NCBI RefSeq assembly: GCF_003589925.1
Contig: NZ_CP032382.1
Location: 3,534,001-3,598,000, forward strand
Source: Chryseolinea soli
Lineage (GTDB): Bacteria > Bacteroidota > Bacteroidia > Cytophagales > Cyclobacteriaceae
Direction of reading: 5' to 3'
DNA: 64,000 nt
The notes below the pieces were generated by a model. That model did no database searches, was not told the origin of the DNA, and saw only the letters and a program-made list of their open reading frames with translations. Position numbers and translations under genes: made by a program. Positions within the stretch are counted from its first letter, which is position 1, and each line of letters starts with the position of its first letter. Shown here one piece after another: positions 1 through 8,475 of this stretch.

Positions 1-27
1 GGGTTGGTTTGGGATGAGCGCTGCCCT

Positions 28-366
28 TCATAGCTTTGCGGTTTCCCACACAACCTTAGGGATCTCCTTCCACATGGCGTTGCGCAATTCCTTGGCCTCT
101 TGTAAAGCCTTTTTGCCACCTTGGGTGAGGGTGTACAAACGCTTGTCTCTTCCGCCGCGTTGTTGCGTGCCACCGCCCATATGCGATTTGAGATAACCCT
201 TTTCTTCCAGGCGCACCAGCGTCTTGTGTACAGAGCTGATCATGATGTTGCGACCCGTTTTCTTTTCCAATTCGTCGATGATGGCCAATCCATAAGCATC
301 GCCAAAAAGAATGCCTACGGCCAATAAGACCAGTTCTTCAAATTCACCTAAATAGGTTCCTTTCAT
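28..366 (-). CDS. PadR family transcriptional regulator
   Basis: 112-residue winged-helix regulator of the PadR family. The N-terminus (MKGTYLGEFEELVL) and the middle part (SSVHKTLVRLEEKGYL, GGRDKRLYTLT) are the usual PadR recognition helix and wing, followed by a short C-terminal helix. I place the start at the ATG at 366 because it gives the same N-terminus as the second PadR protein of this window (9780-10109); a GTG five codons upstream is the alternative. PadR proteins of this size usually repress neighbouring transport or stress genes. The target is not evident here because the window ends just beyond its stop codon; in this phylum a permease often follows directly. Confidence 0.9.
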   Translation of the reverse strand: MKGTYLGEFEELVLLAVGILFGDAYGLAIIDELEKKTGRNIMISSVHKTLVRLEEKGYLKSHMGGGTQQRGGRDKRLYTLTQGGKKALQEAKELRNAMWKEIPKVVWETAKL

Positions 367-535
367 ATTTATATGTTTCACCTTTGCCTAAATATCAGCG
401 TAAAACAGAAAGGTTACAATTTTTGTGAAGGAATTTTTTTGGAACCCTATAGTCGACGCGTTCGGCCTGGTGTCGAAGTGTGCGTTTTTGGGATGGATCG
501 TTCTTGTGGCCGAGTGAAGTTGATTGACTTGAGGA

Positions 536-985
536 CTAGGAAGTCTTTTTTTCCACGATCGCTTTCAACCCGTTCAGAACATTATCCCACCCCTGCACAG
601 ACTTTTCATACCTTTCCTCGGCGCCGGCTCCTGCGCCGACGTCGTCTGTGATGGAAACAACGGTTTCGCCGTTCGCGTATGCTAAGCGGTCCGTTACCGT
701 CGAGGTGCTGTCCGGATGCTTGTCTTCGGAATTCTTCAACGTGTATTTTAAAAGTCTCTCGGGCTCGATGGCGATGATCTCGCCACGCAATTCGATTTTT
801 TTCGACATGACGTGCCCCTTAAAGGTGATGGCACGGCCTACTTTCCAATCGGAGATCACTTCGCAGTTAAAAAAATATTCCTTTGTTTTTTCAGGATTGG
901 TCAGCGCATCCCAAACCTGCGCGGGGGTTCCTTTTATGCGAATGCTTTTGTTGACAACATGGTTGTCGGTGATGTCGGTTTTCAT
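536..985 (-). CDS. SRPBCC (AHSA1-like) domain protein
   Basis: 149-residue protein of the START/Bet v1-like SRPBCC fold, AHSA1 subgroup. The pattern is typical: an N-terminal strand (KSIRIKGTPAQVWDALTNPE), a middle block around YFFNCEVISDWKVG and a C-terminal helix (SVQGWDNVLNGLKAIVE). Such proteins bind hydrophobic ligands in a cavity; many small bacterial members sit in operons with ArsR regulators or VOC proteins. Here the nearest upstream gene on the same strand is a double VOC protein, but a terminator lies between them, so this gene probably has its own promoter in 986-1084. The ligand is unknown. Confidence 0.85.
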   Translation of the reverse strand: MKTDITDNHVVNKSIRIKGTPAQVWDALTNPEKTKEYFFNCEVISDWKVGRAITFKGHVMSKKIELRGEIIAIEPERLLKYTLKNSEDKHPDSTSTVTDRLAYANGETVVSITDDVGAGAGAEERYEKSVQGWDNVLNGLKAIVEKKTS

Positions 986-1086
986 AGGCTTTTTAAGATG
1001 GTTAATTCACTGTTCACATCTTCACACAGCATCTAACAATCTGCGTGCAGCAATGTTTTGCCGAGCCTGGGTTGATAAATAAGTAG

Positions 1087-1132
1087 AAAAAAACGCCGCA
1101 GATAAGCAAAGTTTTTGCTTGCCCTGCGGCGT
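1087..1132 (-). terminator. Rho-independent terminator of the double VOC gene
   Basis: On the minus strand a 9-bp GC-rich stem (ACGCCGCAG at 1093-1101 pairing with CTGCGGCGT at 1124-1132) encloses a second 7-bp stem (AAGCAAA/TTTGCTT, 1104-1120) and is followed by seven T residues (1087-1093 read in reverse). It lies 40 bases after the stop codon of the VOC gene. Confidence 0.85.
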
Positions 1133-1171
1133 AAATTTTATAAATGCAACATCTTCGTTCGGGGATCCATT

Positions 1172-2083
1172 TTATCCCGCATACTCTTTCTCCAGCGTAG
1201 CCAGATCGTATTTCCTCATTTTTAAAAAGGCATTCATGACCCTTCCCTTTTTCTTCGGATCGGGATCAACAAGCATCTCACCGAGCTGTACGGGGGCAAC
1301 CTCCCACGACAAACCGAATTTATCCTTCAGCCATCCGCACATGCTTTCCTGTCCGCCGGCCGTGAGTTTCTTCCAGTAATTGTCGATCTCGGTTTGTGTT
1401 TCACAGTTCACGACCAGCGCGATGCCCTCATTGAATTCGAAGTCATGCTGCAAGCCGCCGTCCATGGCCATAAACGTTTGGCCGGCCAGTTTGAAACGAG
1501 CATGCATTACTTTGCCTTCGTGACCCTCGATCTCCGGGCCGTAACGATGAACGGCTTCGATGGAGGAATTTTCAAACACGGTGGTGTAGAACTTGACGGC
1601 TTCTTCCGCTCTTCCAAATTGATTTCCGACATACATCACCATGGGTGTTATTCTTTGACCGACTTCTTGGACGCTACCCAGGTTGAGTTGCCACGACAGT
1701 CCATAGCGGTCGCTGACCCAGCCGTACTTTTCGCTCCAGTCATATTTGTCCAGTGGCATCATCACGTTTCCATCCTTTGAAAGCGCCTTCCAGAGTTTTG
1801 TGATTTCCGCTTCCGTCTCGCAAACCGTGAATAAGGAGATGGTCGGATTCATTTTGAAGATCGGCCCCCCGTTGGTACCCATGAATTCCTGGCCGTCCAG
1901 GTTGAAGGTTACGGTGAGCACCTGTCCCTCAGGTTGGTGGTGAACCTCATAGCCTTCTTTGCCATAGCGTGCAATAACTCCGACGTGCGAGTTGGGAAAA
2001 AGCGACGTGTAAAATTTTGCGGCTTCTTCGGCCTGGGTGTCGAACCACAACCCCGTGGCGATTCGTTTGGTGATTTTTGTCAT
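1172..2083 (-). CDS. Double-domain VOC (PhnB/3-dmu-9_3-mt-like) protein
   Basis: 303-residue protein made of two vicinal-oxygen-chelate domains of the PhnB / '3-demethylubiquinone-9 3-methyltransferase' type. Domain 1 (about 5-125) has LWFDTQAEEAAKFYTSLF, GQEFMGTNGG and YGWVSDRYGLSWQ; domain 2 (about 145-280) repeats this with NQFGRAEEAVKFYTTVFENS, GQTFMAMDGG and CGWLKDKFGLSWEV. The family name is historical and most members have no demonstrated reaction. The product is cytoplasmic (no signal peptide). It ends in a strong terminator and appears to be monocistronic. Two further single-domain VOC genes lie at 37484 and 43612; the first is clearly the closer relative, sharing the CGWLKDKFG block. 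Confidence 0.88.
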   Translation of the reverse strand: MTKITKRIATGLWFDTQAEEAAKFYTSLFPNSHVGVIARYGKEGYEVHHQPEGQVLTVTFNLDGQEFMGTNGGPIFKMNPTISLFTVCETEAEITKLWKALSKDGNVMMPLDKYDWSEKYGWVSDRYGLSWQLNLGSVQEVGQRITPMVMYVGNQFGRAEEAVKFYTTVFENSSIEAVHRYGPEIEGHEGKVMHARFKLAGQTFMAMDGGLQHDFEFNEGIALVVNCETQTEIDNYWKKLTAGGQESMCGWLKDKFGLSWEVAPVQLGEMLVDPDPKKKGRVMNAFLKMRKYDLATLEKEYAG

Positions 2084-2324
2084 GGTTAAAGTTGTTTTTT
2101 TATGAATGATATAATGTAATGGCCATGCTAAACCGATACGTCCGAACCGTTTGGTGATTCAAAGCCCGCATCGTTGCGCAATTCAAAGGTAAAGTAGAGG
2201 ACGGTTTTGGCGACGTGCTGAAAACGTCAACTTTCGGGGGCAGATGCGTCAGAAAAATTGTCGCACCGCTGCCGGAAATGTAATAACCCAACAATCATAC
2301 CTGGAAACTGTTTAATTTCCCTCC

Positions 2325-3602
2325 ATGAACCTCGTGAGACTCCTCCCCCTGCTCTTCCTCGCCTTGATGGCATGCAAGCGCCCCGAACAAACAAACCAAT
2401 CGTTCACCGCCTACACCGGCGCCACCATCATCGATGGCAATGGTTCCAACCCGATCCGGGATGGCGTGCTCCTTATTTCCAACGGGCGCGTAGTGGCAGT
2501 TGGCACGAAAGAAAGTGTAAAGATCCCCGAGCATGCTACCGTGCACGATGTGGTGGGCAAGACCATTATCCCCGGCTTGATCAATGCCCATGGCCATGTG
2601 GGCGATGTGAAAGGCATTGACGGCGGTCATTATTCGCGCGAAAATATCATCGATAACTTATCGATCTATGCGCGTTATGGCATCACCACGGTGGTGAGCC
2701 TGGGCGGCGATAAACCCGACGCGGAATCCCTGCGCGCCGTGAAAGATACCGTCAACACGCAGCACGCACGCTTGTTCATCGCCGGCGAAATCATTAATGG
2801 GAAAACCCCCGAAGAAGCGATGGCCGTGGCCGACAGCAACCACCACATGGGCGTCGACATCATGAAGATCAGGGTGGACGATAATCTCGGGACTTCTCCG
2901 AAAATGCCTGAAGAAATTTATCGCGCCGCCATCAAACGCGCACACGAACTCGGCTATAAAATGGCCACCCACATGTATTACCTCGACGATGCCCACAAAC
3001 TGCTCGACGCCGGCTCCGACATGATGGCCCACAGCGTTCGCGACCTCCCTGTAGACGACGCCTTCATTCAACTGATCAAACAAAAGAAAGCAAGCTACTG
3101 CCCAACCCTAACCCGCGAGCTCTCCACCTTTGTTTATGAAGATACGGCTGAATTTTTCTCCGATCCGTTCTTCACACGCGAATACGACACGGCCATCATC
3201 AAACCCCTGCTGGATCCTGCTCGTCAGCAAAAGATGCGCGAAAGCAAAAGCGCACAAACCTATAAGAAGCAATTGCCGGTAGCGAAGGCTAACCTCAAGA
3301 CCCTTTGCAACCAGGGCGTCCCGATTGTTTTTGGCACCGACAGTGGCGTGCCCACGCGTTTTATCGGTTACTTCGAACATGTCGAAATGAGCATGATGGC
3401 CGACGCAGGCCTCACACCGGAACAAATCCTCTTGTCGGCGACAAAGAACCCTGCAGAATACCTGGGTTTGAAAGATGTGGGCACGCTTGTTCCAGGTCAT
3501 TGGGCCGATTTCATAGTGTTGGATGCTGATCCGTTGAGCGATATAAAGAATGTAAGAAAAATAAATGCTGTTTTTATCGGTGGACACGAGGTGAAACGAT
3601 AA
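2325..3602 (+). CDS. Lipoprotein amidohydrolase (imidazolonepropionase-like)
   Basis: 425-residue metal-dependent amidohydrolase. Residues 1-17 form a lipoprotein signal (LFLALMAC, lipidated Cys17), so it acts on the periplasmic side of a membrane. The metal-binding HxH is at 89-91 (INAHGHVGD), followed by further ligands in KMATHMYYL and DMMAHSVRD and the late Asp in VFGTDSGVP; the C-terminal beta-sandwich closes with NPAEYLGL and GHWADFIVLDADP. The family includes imidazolonepropionase-, aryldialkylphosphatase- and prolidase-like enzymes, and substrate cannot be read from the sequence. No partner gene is close on the same strand; the next gene begins 230 bases later. Confidence 0.9.
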   Translation: MNLVRLLPLLFLALMACKRPEQTNQSFTAYTGATIIDGNGSNPIRDGVLLISNGRVVAVGTKESVKIPEHATVHDVVGKTIIPGLINAHGHVGDVKGIDGGHYSRENIIDNLSIYARYGITTVVSLGGDKPDAESLRAVKDTVNTQHARLFIAGEIINGKTPEEAMAVADSNHHMGVDIMKIRVDDNLGTSPKMPEEIYRAAIKRAHELGYKMATHMYYLDDAHKLLDAGSDMMAHSVRDLPVDDAFIQLIKQKKASYCPTLTRELSTFVYEDTAEFFSDPFFTREYDTAIIKPLLDPARQQKMRESKSAQTYKKQLPVAKANLKTLCNQGVPIVFGTDSGVPTRFIGYFEHVEMSMMADAGLTPEQILLSATKNPAEYLGLKDVGTLVPGHWADFIVLDADPLSDIKNVRKINAVFIGGHEVKR

Positions 3603-3841
3603 AAAAAAGGTCCCCGAAATCGCAACGGCGGTGAACATATTGTTCGCGACGATGAGCAGCGTCTATGCTTCTTTTAACGGACGAACAGGATTGCGTTAAG
3701 ATGGTTATCATTGTGAGTTTTTGGTGCGTGTACATCGTAGGTGCCAAGCGTTGAATGCATATCGCTTGGATACATTTCTACCGAAAGGTGTATACATAGC
3801 ATGCACGCACGAAAGCTTAACCCTGACAAACAATGACTATT

Positions 3842-4615
3842 ATGAAAAAGCTATTTCAGATATTTTCTGTTTTGCTGATCGCGACCGCTTGTAGCAATTC
3901 CGACAACAACGAAAATGCACAACTCGAGATTCGATTGACCGACGCCCCGGGCGACTATGAAGAAGTAAACATCGACATCCAATCCGTCGAGATCAACGCC
4001 AGCGAGACGGACTCAGATTCGGGATGGAAAACGATTGATATCCACGGTGGCGTTTACAACCTCCTGAAGCTTACCAATGGTTTGGACACCGTATTGAGCC
4101 ATGTGGAACTTCCCGCCGGACATATCTCCCAGATCAGACTGATCCTGGGTGAAAATAACAGCGTGAAGAAGAACGGCATATTAACGCCTTTGAAAACGCC
4201 CAGCGCTCAGCAGTCGGGTTTAAAAGTAAAGGTGAATGCCGACCTTACACCGGGGATTACCTACACCATTCTACTGGACTTCGATGCGGCTCGTTCGATT
4301 GTTGAAAAGGGCAATGGAGGCTTCAATCTTAAGCCGGTGATTCGCGGCGTGAGCGAGGCGACCAGTGGTGCCATTAAGGGAGTGATTGTGCCGGCCGCTT
4401 CAAAACCCGCGATCTTCGCCGTGAACATGAGCGGCGACACGGTGGCCACAACCTACAGCGATACCACTTCGGGTAAATTCTTGTTGCGCGGCATCGATCC
4501 GGGCATGTATACCGTGAAGGTCAGCCCTAAACCGAACTATCAACCTACCGAGAAAACAGCTGTATCCGTGTCGCTGGGTGTGGTGACGGATGTCGGCGTG
4601 GTGAATGTTCCTTGA
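3842..4615 (+). CDS. DUF4382 domain lipoprotein
   Basis: 257 residues from the ATG at 3842 (MKKLFQIF); an ATG three codons earlier (3833) is also possible. A lipoprotein signal ends at LIATACSN. Residues about 25-170 match DUF4382 (LEIRLTDAPGDYEEVNIDI, a conserved Asp-Ala-Pro-Gly start, then LLDFDAARSIV). The C-terminal 80 residues form a carboxypeptidase-regulatory-like beta-sandwich (SGKFLLRGIDPGMYTVKV). DUF4382 lipoproteins are common in Bacteroidota and have no assigned function; the fold suggests a surface or periplasmic binding protein. The gene stands alone and is followed by a strong terminator. Confidence 0.88.
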   Translation: MKKLFQIFSVLLIATACSNSDNNENAQLEIRLTDAPGDYEEVNIDIQSVEINASETDSDSGWKTIDIHGGVYNLLKLTNGLDTVLSHVELPAGHISQIRLILGENNSVKKNGILTPLKTPSAQQSGLKVKVNADLTPGITYTILLDFDAARSIVEKGNGGFNLKPVIRGVSEATSGAIKGVIVPAASKPAIFAVNMSGDTVATTYSDTTSGKFLLRGIDPGMYTVKVSPKPNYQPTEKTAVSVSLGVVTDVGVVNVP

Positions 4616-4642
4616 TTTAAAAAGATAGATGTAAACGCAAAG

Positions 4643-4673
4643 AGGACTGCATAACAAAATGCAGTCCTTTTTT
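4643..4673 (+). terminator. Rho-independent terminator
   Basis: A perfect 10-bp stem (AGGACTGCAT / ATGCAGTCCT, loop AACAAA) followed by a run of T. It lies 28 bases after the DUF4382 gene stop and separates it from the convergent DUF4242 gene. Confidence 0.92.
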
Positions 4674-4716
4674 ACTATTAACAATTCACTTCAATTGAAG
4701 TCTATCGATTCCGCGC

Positions 4717-5331
4717 TCAATTCCCCTGTTTCACCAAATGTACTTCGTCGGGGATCAGACCGTGCGCTTCTTTGTGTGTGTTCACCATCGCTGCCGAGTC
4801 GGGTGCTTCGGCCAGGCACATCACCACGCCGGCTTTCTCATCTACCCAATAGTTGATCAGGTTCACATCGTATTTGCCTTGAACAGCCAGGTCTTTCACG
4901 TGCGCGTCGGCGACTGCCTTCGCGGTAACATTGCCGGCACCCAGGTGGTGAACATCCAGAAAGAGGGCGCCACGCGACTGGGAGGCTGCAGCCGTACCGC
5001 TCGTAACGAGTTCGATCAGGTCGGGTACAAGGCCATGCGCCTGTTGATGGGTCTTATAAATAGAAGAATCGTCGGGCGATTCGGAGAGGCAATACACTTT
5101 GCCTTTCATTTCATCCACCCAATAGGTTAGAAAACTCACACCAAATTTGCCTTGGGTGGCCAGATCTTTCTGGTGGGCACCGGCCACGTCGGCGGCCGTT
5201 ACTTTACCGGGTTCCAGGTTGTGTACATCGATGTAAAGCTGTCGTTCGACTGGTTTAGGCTGTTGGACGTTCGTGGAACAAGCGGCCAAAACCAGGGCCA
5301 GGGAGAGGAAAACAATACAGGTCTTTTTCAT
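4717..5331 (-). CDS. Double DUF4242 lipoprotein
   Basis: 204 residues from ATG 5331 (MKKTCIVFLSLALVLAACS), a clear lipoprotein signal; a longer reading from 5388 would bury this signal and is rejected. Two DUF4242 repeats follow, the first with YIDVHNL, DLATQGKFGV and THQQAHGLVPD, the second with FLDVHHL, DLAVQGKYDV and THKEAHGLIPD. DUF4242 is a ferredoxin-like fold; a Streptomyces member (SCO4226) is a nickel-binding protein, which is the basis for the frequent name 'nickel-binding protein'. The conserved His pairs (DVHxL and AHGL) would fit a metal site. The gene is divergent from the large LuxR regulator, which is flanked on its other side by a second DUF4242 gene. Confidence 0.88.
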   Translation of the reverse strand: MKKTCIVFLSLALVLAACSTNVQQPKPVERQLYIDVHNLEPGKVTAADVAGAHQKDLATQGKFGVSFLTYWVDEMKGKVYCLSESPDDSSIYKTHQQAHGLVPDLIELVTSGTAAASQSRGALFLDVHHLGAGNVTAKAVADAHVKDLAVQGKYDVNLINYWVDEKAGVVMCLAEAPDSAAMVNTHKEAHGLIPDEVHLVKQGN

Positions 5332-5417
5332 TTTTCGTGATTTAGTTTTAACTAGGACAAAGGAAATCCAAGGGAAATCAAATCTCATCGGAGGTTTTCC
5401 CCGTTTTAGTATTCCGG

Positions 5418-5428
5418 TTCCCTATTTT
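5418..5428. promoter_or_regulatory. Possible regulator box shared by the DUF4242/LuxR locus
   Basis: TTCCCTATTTT lies in the 119-base divergent region between the DUF4242 lipoprotein (minus) and the LuxR regulator (plus), 22 bases before the regulator's ATG. Its reverse complement AAAATAGGGAA recurs exactly at 8074-8084 and with one change at 8051-8061, in front of the second DUF4242 gene. Binding by the LuxR protein is an inference. Confidence 0.35.
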
Positions 5429-5450
5429 TACTAAACCCTCTCTTGCAAAA

Positions 5451-8057
5451 ATGGAATTGGTCGAGCGCGATGCATACCTGGATGTGCTTGCAGAACATTA
5501 TCAGCGCCTCGTCAATGGCGTGGGGCATACCGTGTTTTTGGGAGGCGAGGCTGGCGTGGGCAAAACCTCGCTCGTCAATCGTTTTCTCGACGGCATAGCA
5601 GGCAAGGCCAAGATCTATACCGGTGCCTGTGATTCGCTGTTCACCCCGCGACCGCTCGGTCCTCTCTATGATATTGCCGGGCAATTGGGAAAACCCTTGC
5701 TGGAACTGCTGCGCAATGAAAAAGACCGGGCCCTCATCTTTACTTCTTTTCTGCAAGCGCTGTCGATCCCCGAGGCTCCGGTCGTCCTTGTATTCGAAGA
5801 CATTCACTGGGCCGATGAAGCCACGATCGACTTTATAAAATTCCTGGCCCGTCGCATCGCTCGTATTCCGTGTTTGTTTCTGCTGACGTACCGCGATGAA
5901 GAAGCCAACTTTTATATTCCCCTGAAAGCCTTGTTCGGTGAACTGCCGGCGGGGCTGTTCACCAAGCTCATGGTGCAAAGACTTTCGCGCGAAGCCGTGG
6001 ACCGCATGGCGCTGGAGAAAGGCTACGCCTCGGGCAAGGAAGTATACGCCCTCACCTCGGGGAATCCGTTTTACGTGACGGAGATCCTCGCCAGCTATAG
6101 CCCCGGGATTCCCGAAAAAGTGAAGGATGCGATCCTCACCGTCTTTCATACGCGTGACGAAACCACCCAAGCGCTATGGGAATTTTTGTCCATCCTGCCC
6201 TCGGGCATTGACTACAAAAAGGCGGAACAGATCGATTCTAACTTTCCCGCGGGACTGGAGCATTGCATGCGATCGGGCATCATCGTAAACAAAAATGATT
6301 TCCTGTACTTCAAGCACGAACTCTACCGCATCGCCATTGAAGAGTCGATGACGCCGTATCGACGCAAGAGTTTGCACCACCGGATCCTCCAGATCATGTT
6401 GGACTGCCCCGTAGAGTTCAATAACCTCTCGGAGGTTGTGCACCACGCCAGGCTAGCCGACGACCGCGCGACCGTAGCGCGTCTGGCACCACAAGCCGCA
6501 AAAGAGGCCGCTGGTTTGGGAGCTCACCTCCAGGCGTCCAAGCTCTATCTGACCGCCATCGAATACACCGACCCCAGCGATCCCGCGTTGGTGGAGCTCT
6601 ATGAGCGTCATGCCTACGAATGCTACCTCACCAACCAGATCGCACCGGCCATCGCCTCTCAACAAACTGTGTTGGCGATGTGGCGTGAACGGAAAGTAAA
6701 ATTGAGGGAAGGCGACACCCTTCGCTTTTTGTCGAGACTATGGTGGTTTAGCGGTCATCGCGAACAATCCATCGCACTGGCGCGTGAAGCGATCGAAGTT
6801 CTGGAGAACGGTTTCCCTACGCGCGAGCGCGCGTTAGCCTATAGCAACCTGGCACAACTCAGCATGCTGGCCGACGATCCGGAGAACACGTTGCTCTGGG
6901 GAAACAAAGCCATCGACCTGGCCCAGCGCATGGACGACCAGGAGATCCTTTCACATGCGCTCAACAACGTGGGCGCGGTACAAGTAAAATTCAGTCACGA
7001 TGCAACGGAGGGAACAGCGAAGCTTCAGGAGAGCCTCGCCATTGCGCTAAAGAATGGCTTGCACGAACACGCGGCCCGGGCCTATACCAATCTTTCCTAT
7101 TCTTATGTGTTGATCCGGCAGTATAAGAAAGCGGCTGCAATTTTTGATGAAGGACTGAAGTACTGTGAAGAACGCGACTTGAAATCGTGGTCATATTATA
7201 TGGAGAGCGAAAGGGTGAAGATCCTGTTGGATACAGGCGCCTGGCCCGAAGCCGAAGCACTGGCCCTGTCGTTGTTGAGCAATGCCTTGCAACCGATCAC
7301 CACGAAGATCGGCGCCATCGTTACCCTGGCGCGCCTGAAGACACGGCGCGGCGCGTTTGAGGAAGCGCGACAATTCATCGATGAGGGAAAAAGGATCGCC
7401 CCTCAAACCAGCGAAGCCCAGCGCATCGTTCCCGTGCTGACCGCCGCGATGGAATTTAGCTGGATCACCGGAGAACCGCTTCCCCTCGAAGAATTGAAAG
7501 CAGCGGAAGAGTCCTTGTTCTTTCAAAAGGATACTTCCTGGCATTATACCGCCTTGGCCTACTGGATGCACAAATGCGGACTCTCATTAAACGACAAAAC
7601 CAAGATCGAATTTGTGGGCCCCTTCCGTTTAGAAATTGAAGGCGACTGGAAAGCCGCCGCAGACGAATGGGAGCAAGCCGGGTGCCGCTATGAACACGCA
7701 TTGGCCTTGCTGGCCGGCGACGAGAAACATCAAAAGCAAGGCATCCTCTTGCTCGACGAGATGGGCGCCACTGCCACCAGCGAAATGCTAAAGCTGAAAT
7801 TAAAAGGACTGGGTGTGCGAAACATTCCGAGAGGCCCGCGCGAAAGCACGCGGAACAATCCAGCCCAACTCACCGGCCGCCAGATCGAGATCCTGACCCT
7901 GTTGCAAGGCGGCGCACCCAACAAAGAGATAGCCGACAAGTTGTTCATCTCGCCCAAAACTGTAGACCATCATATCTCGGCCATCCTCTCGAAGCTGGAG
8001 GTGAGCTCGCGCGCGAAGGCCGTGCTGGAGGCGCAAAAGCTGGGCATTTTAAAATAG
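5451..8057 (+). CDS. STAND-type ATPase with LuxR HTH (MalT-like regulator)
   Basis: 868-residue transcriptional regulator. The N-terminus is a P-loop ATPase: Walker A GGEAGVGKTSL at 31-41, Walker B VVLVFEDIHWAD at 111-122. It continues through an Arc/STAND helical region into roughly 400 residues of TPR-like helices (for example AHLQASKLYLTAIEY, RALAYSNLAQLSML, ARAYTNLSYSYVL), and ends in a LuxR-type HTH (TGRQIEILTLLQGG, NKEIADKLFISPKTVDHHIS) at about 805-868. Such proteins bind a small ligand in the TPR part, oligomerise with ATP and activate transcription. The gene lies between two DUF4242 genes, one divergent and one 89 bases downstream, which makes these the likely targets. The signal is unknown. 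Confidence 0.92.
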   Translation: MELVERDAYLDVLAEHYQRLVNGVGHTVFLGGEAGVGKTSLVNRFLDGIAGKAKIYTGACDSLFTPRPLGPLYDIAGQLGKPLLELLRNEKDRALIFTSFLQALSIPEAPVVLVFEDIHWADEATIDFIKFLARRIARIPCLFLLTYRDEEANFYIPLKALFGELPAGLFTKLMVQRLSREAVDRMALEKGYASGKEVYALTSGNPFYVTEILASYSPGIPEKVKDAILTVFHTRDETTQALWEFLSILPSGIDYKKAEQIDSNFPAGLEHCMRSGIIVNKNDFLYFKHELYRIAIEESMTPYRRKSLHHRILQIMLDCPVEFNNLSEVVHHARLADDRATVARLAPQAAKEAAGLGAHLQASKLYLTAIEYTDPSDPALVELYERHAYECYLTNQIAPAIASQQTVLAMWRERKVKLREGDTLRFLSRLWWFSGHREQSIALAREAIEVLENGFPTRERALAYSNLAQLSMLADDPENTLLWGNKAIDLAQRMDDQEILSHALNNVGAVQVKFSHDATEGTAKLQESLAIALKNGLHEHAARAYTNLSYSYVLIRQYKKAAAIFDEGLKYCEERDLKSWSYYMESERVKILLDTGAWPEAEALALSLLSNALQPITTKIGAIVTLARLKTRRGAFEEARQFIDEGKRIAPQTSEAQRIVPVLTAAMEFSWITGEPLPLEELKAAEESLFFQKDTSWHYTALAYWMHKCGLSLNDKTKIEFVGPFRLEIEGDWKAAADEWEQAGCRYEHALALLAGDEKHQKQGILLLDEMGATATSEMLKLKLKGLGVRNIPRGPRESTRNNPAQLTGRQIEILTLLQGGAPNKEIADKLFISPKTVDHHISAILSKLEVSSRAKAVLEAQKLGILK

Positions 8058-8084
8058 GGGAGACCCGAGGGGTAAAATAGGGAA
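8051..8084. promoter_or_regulatory. Two AAAATAGGG boxes upstream of the second DUF4242 gene
   Basis: AAAATAGGGGA (8051-8061, overlapping the LuxR stop codon) and AAAATAGGGAA (8074-8084) are direct repeats 23 bases apart, about two helical turns. The second box is the exact reverse complement of the box at 5418-5428. The spacing suits a dimeric activator; this is inferred from pattern only. Confidence 0.4.
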
Positions 8085-8146
8085 TTCCCCTGGCGCACAA
8101 CCGCCCATCCTAAACCAGCTTTGCAGAAGCATTAAACAAACGCTTC

Positions 8147-8419
8147 ATGAAAAAATTCATCATCGAACGCGAGCTGCCGGGAGCCGGCAAGCTCACCCCC
8201 TCCGAACTGAAGGCCATTGCCACCAAATCGTGCGACGTAGTCGACAACCTGGAGGCACCGTATCACTGGATCCAGACCTTCGTGACCGACAACAAACTCT
8301 ATTGCGTCCACATCGCGCCCGACCGTGAAACGGTTTTGGAGCATGCCCGCCAGGGAGGCTTCCCCGCCGACAAAGTATCGGAAGTGAGAAGCATTATGGA
8401 TCCGACCACCAGCGCTTAA
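8147..8419 (+). CDS. Single-domain DUF4242 protein
   Basis: 90-residue cytoplasmic protein of the DUF4242 (SCO4226-like, putative nickel-binding) family without a signal peptide: MKKFIIERELPGAGKLT opens the first strand, DNLEAPYHWIQTFVTDN the second half, and CVHIAPDRETVLEHARQGGF holds the conserved His-containing segment. It follows the LuxR-type regulator by 89 bases on the same strand. It is a cytoplasmic counterpart of the double-domain lipoprotein on the other side of that regulator. Function is unproven; a role in binding a metal or small molecule is inferred from the family. Confidence 0.85.
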   Translation: MKKFIIERELPGAGKLTPSELKAIATKSCDVVDNLEAPYHWIQTFVTDNKLYCVHIAPDRETVLEHARQGGFPADKVSEVRSIMDPTTSA

Positions 8420-8475
8420 AAAATAAGAGAAGATAATAGTATCTTAGTTGAATAGGACTCCAACCCATTCTCCCC

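Noticed and set aside
2084..2324. Minus-strand 64-codon frame before the amidohydrolase
   Set aside because: No signal, domain or supporting context; most likely the intergenic promoter region.
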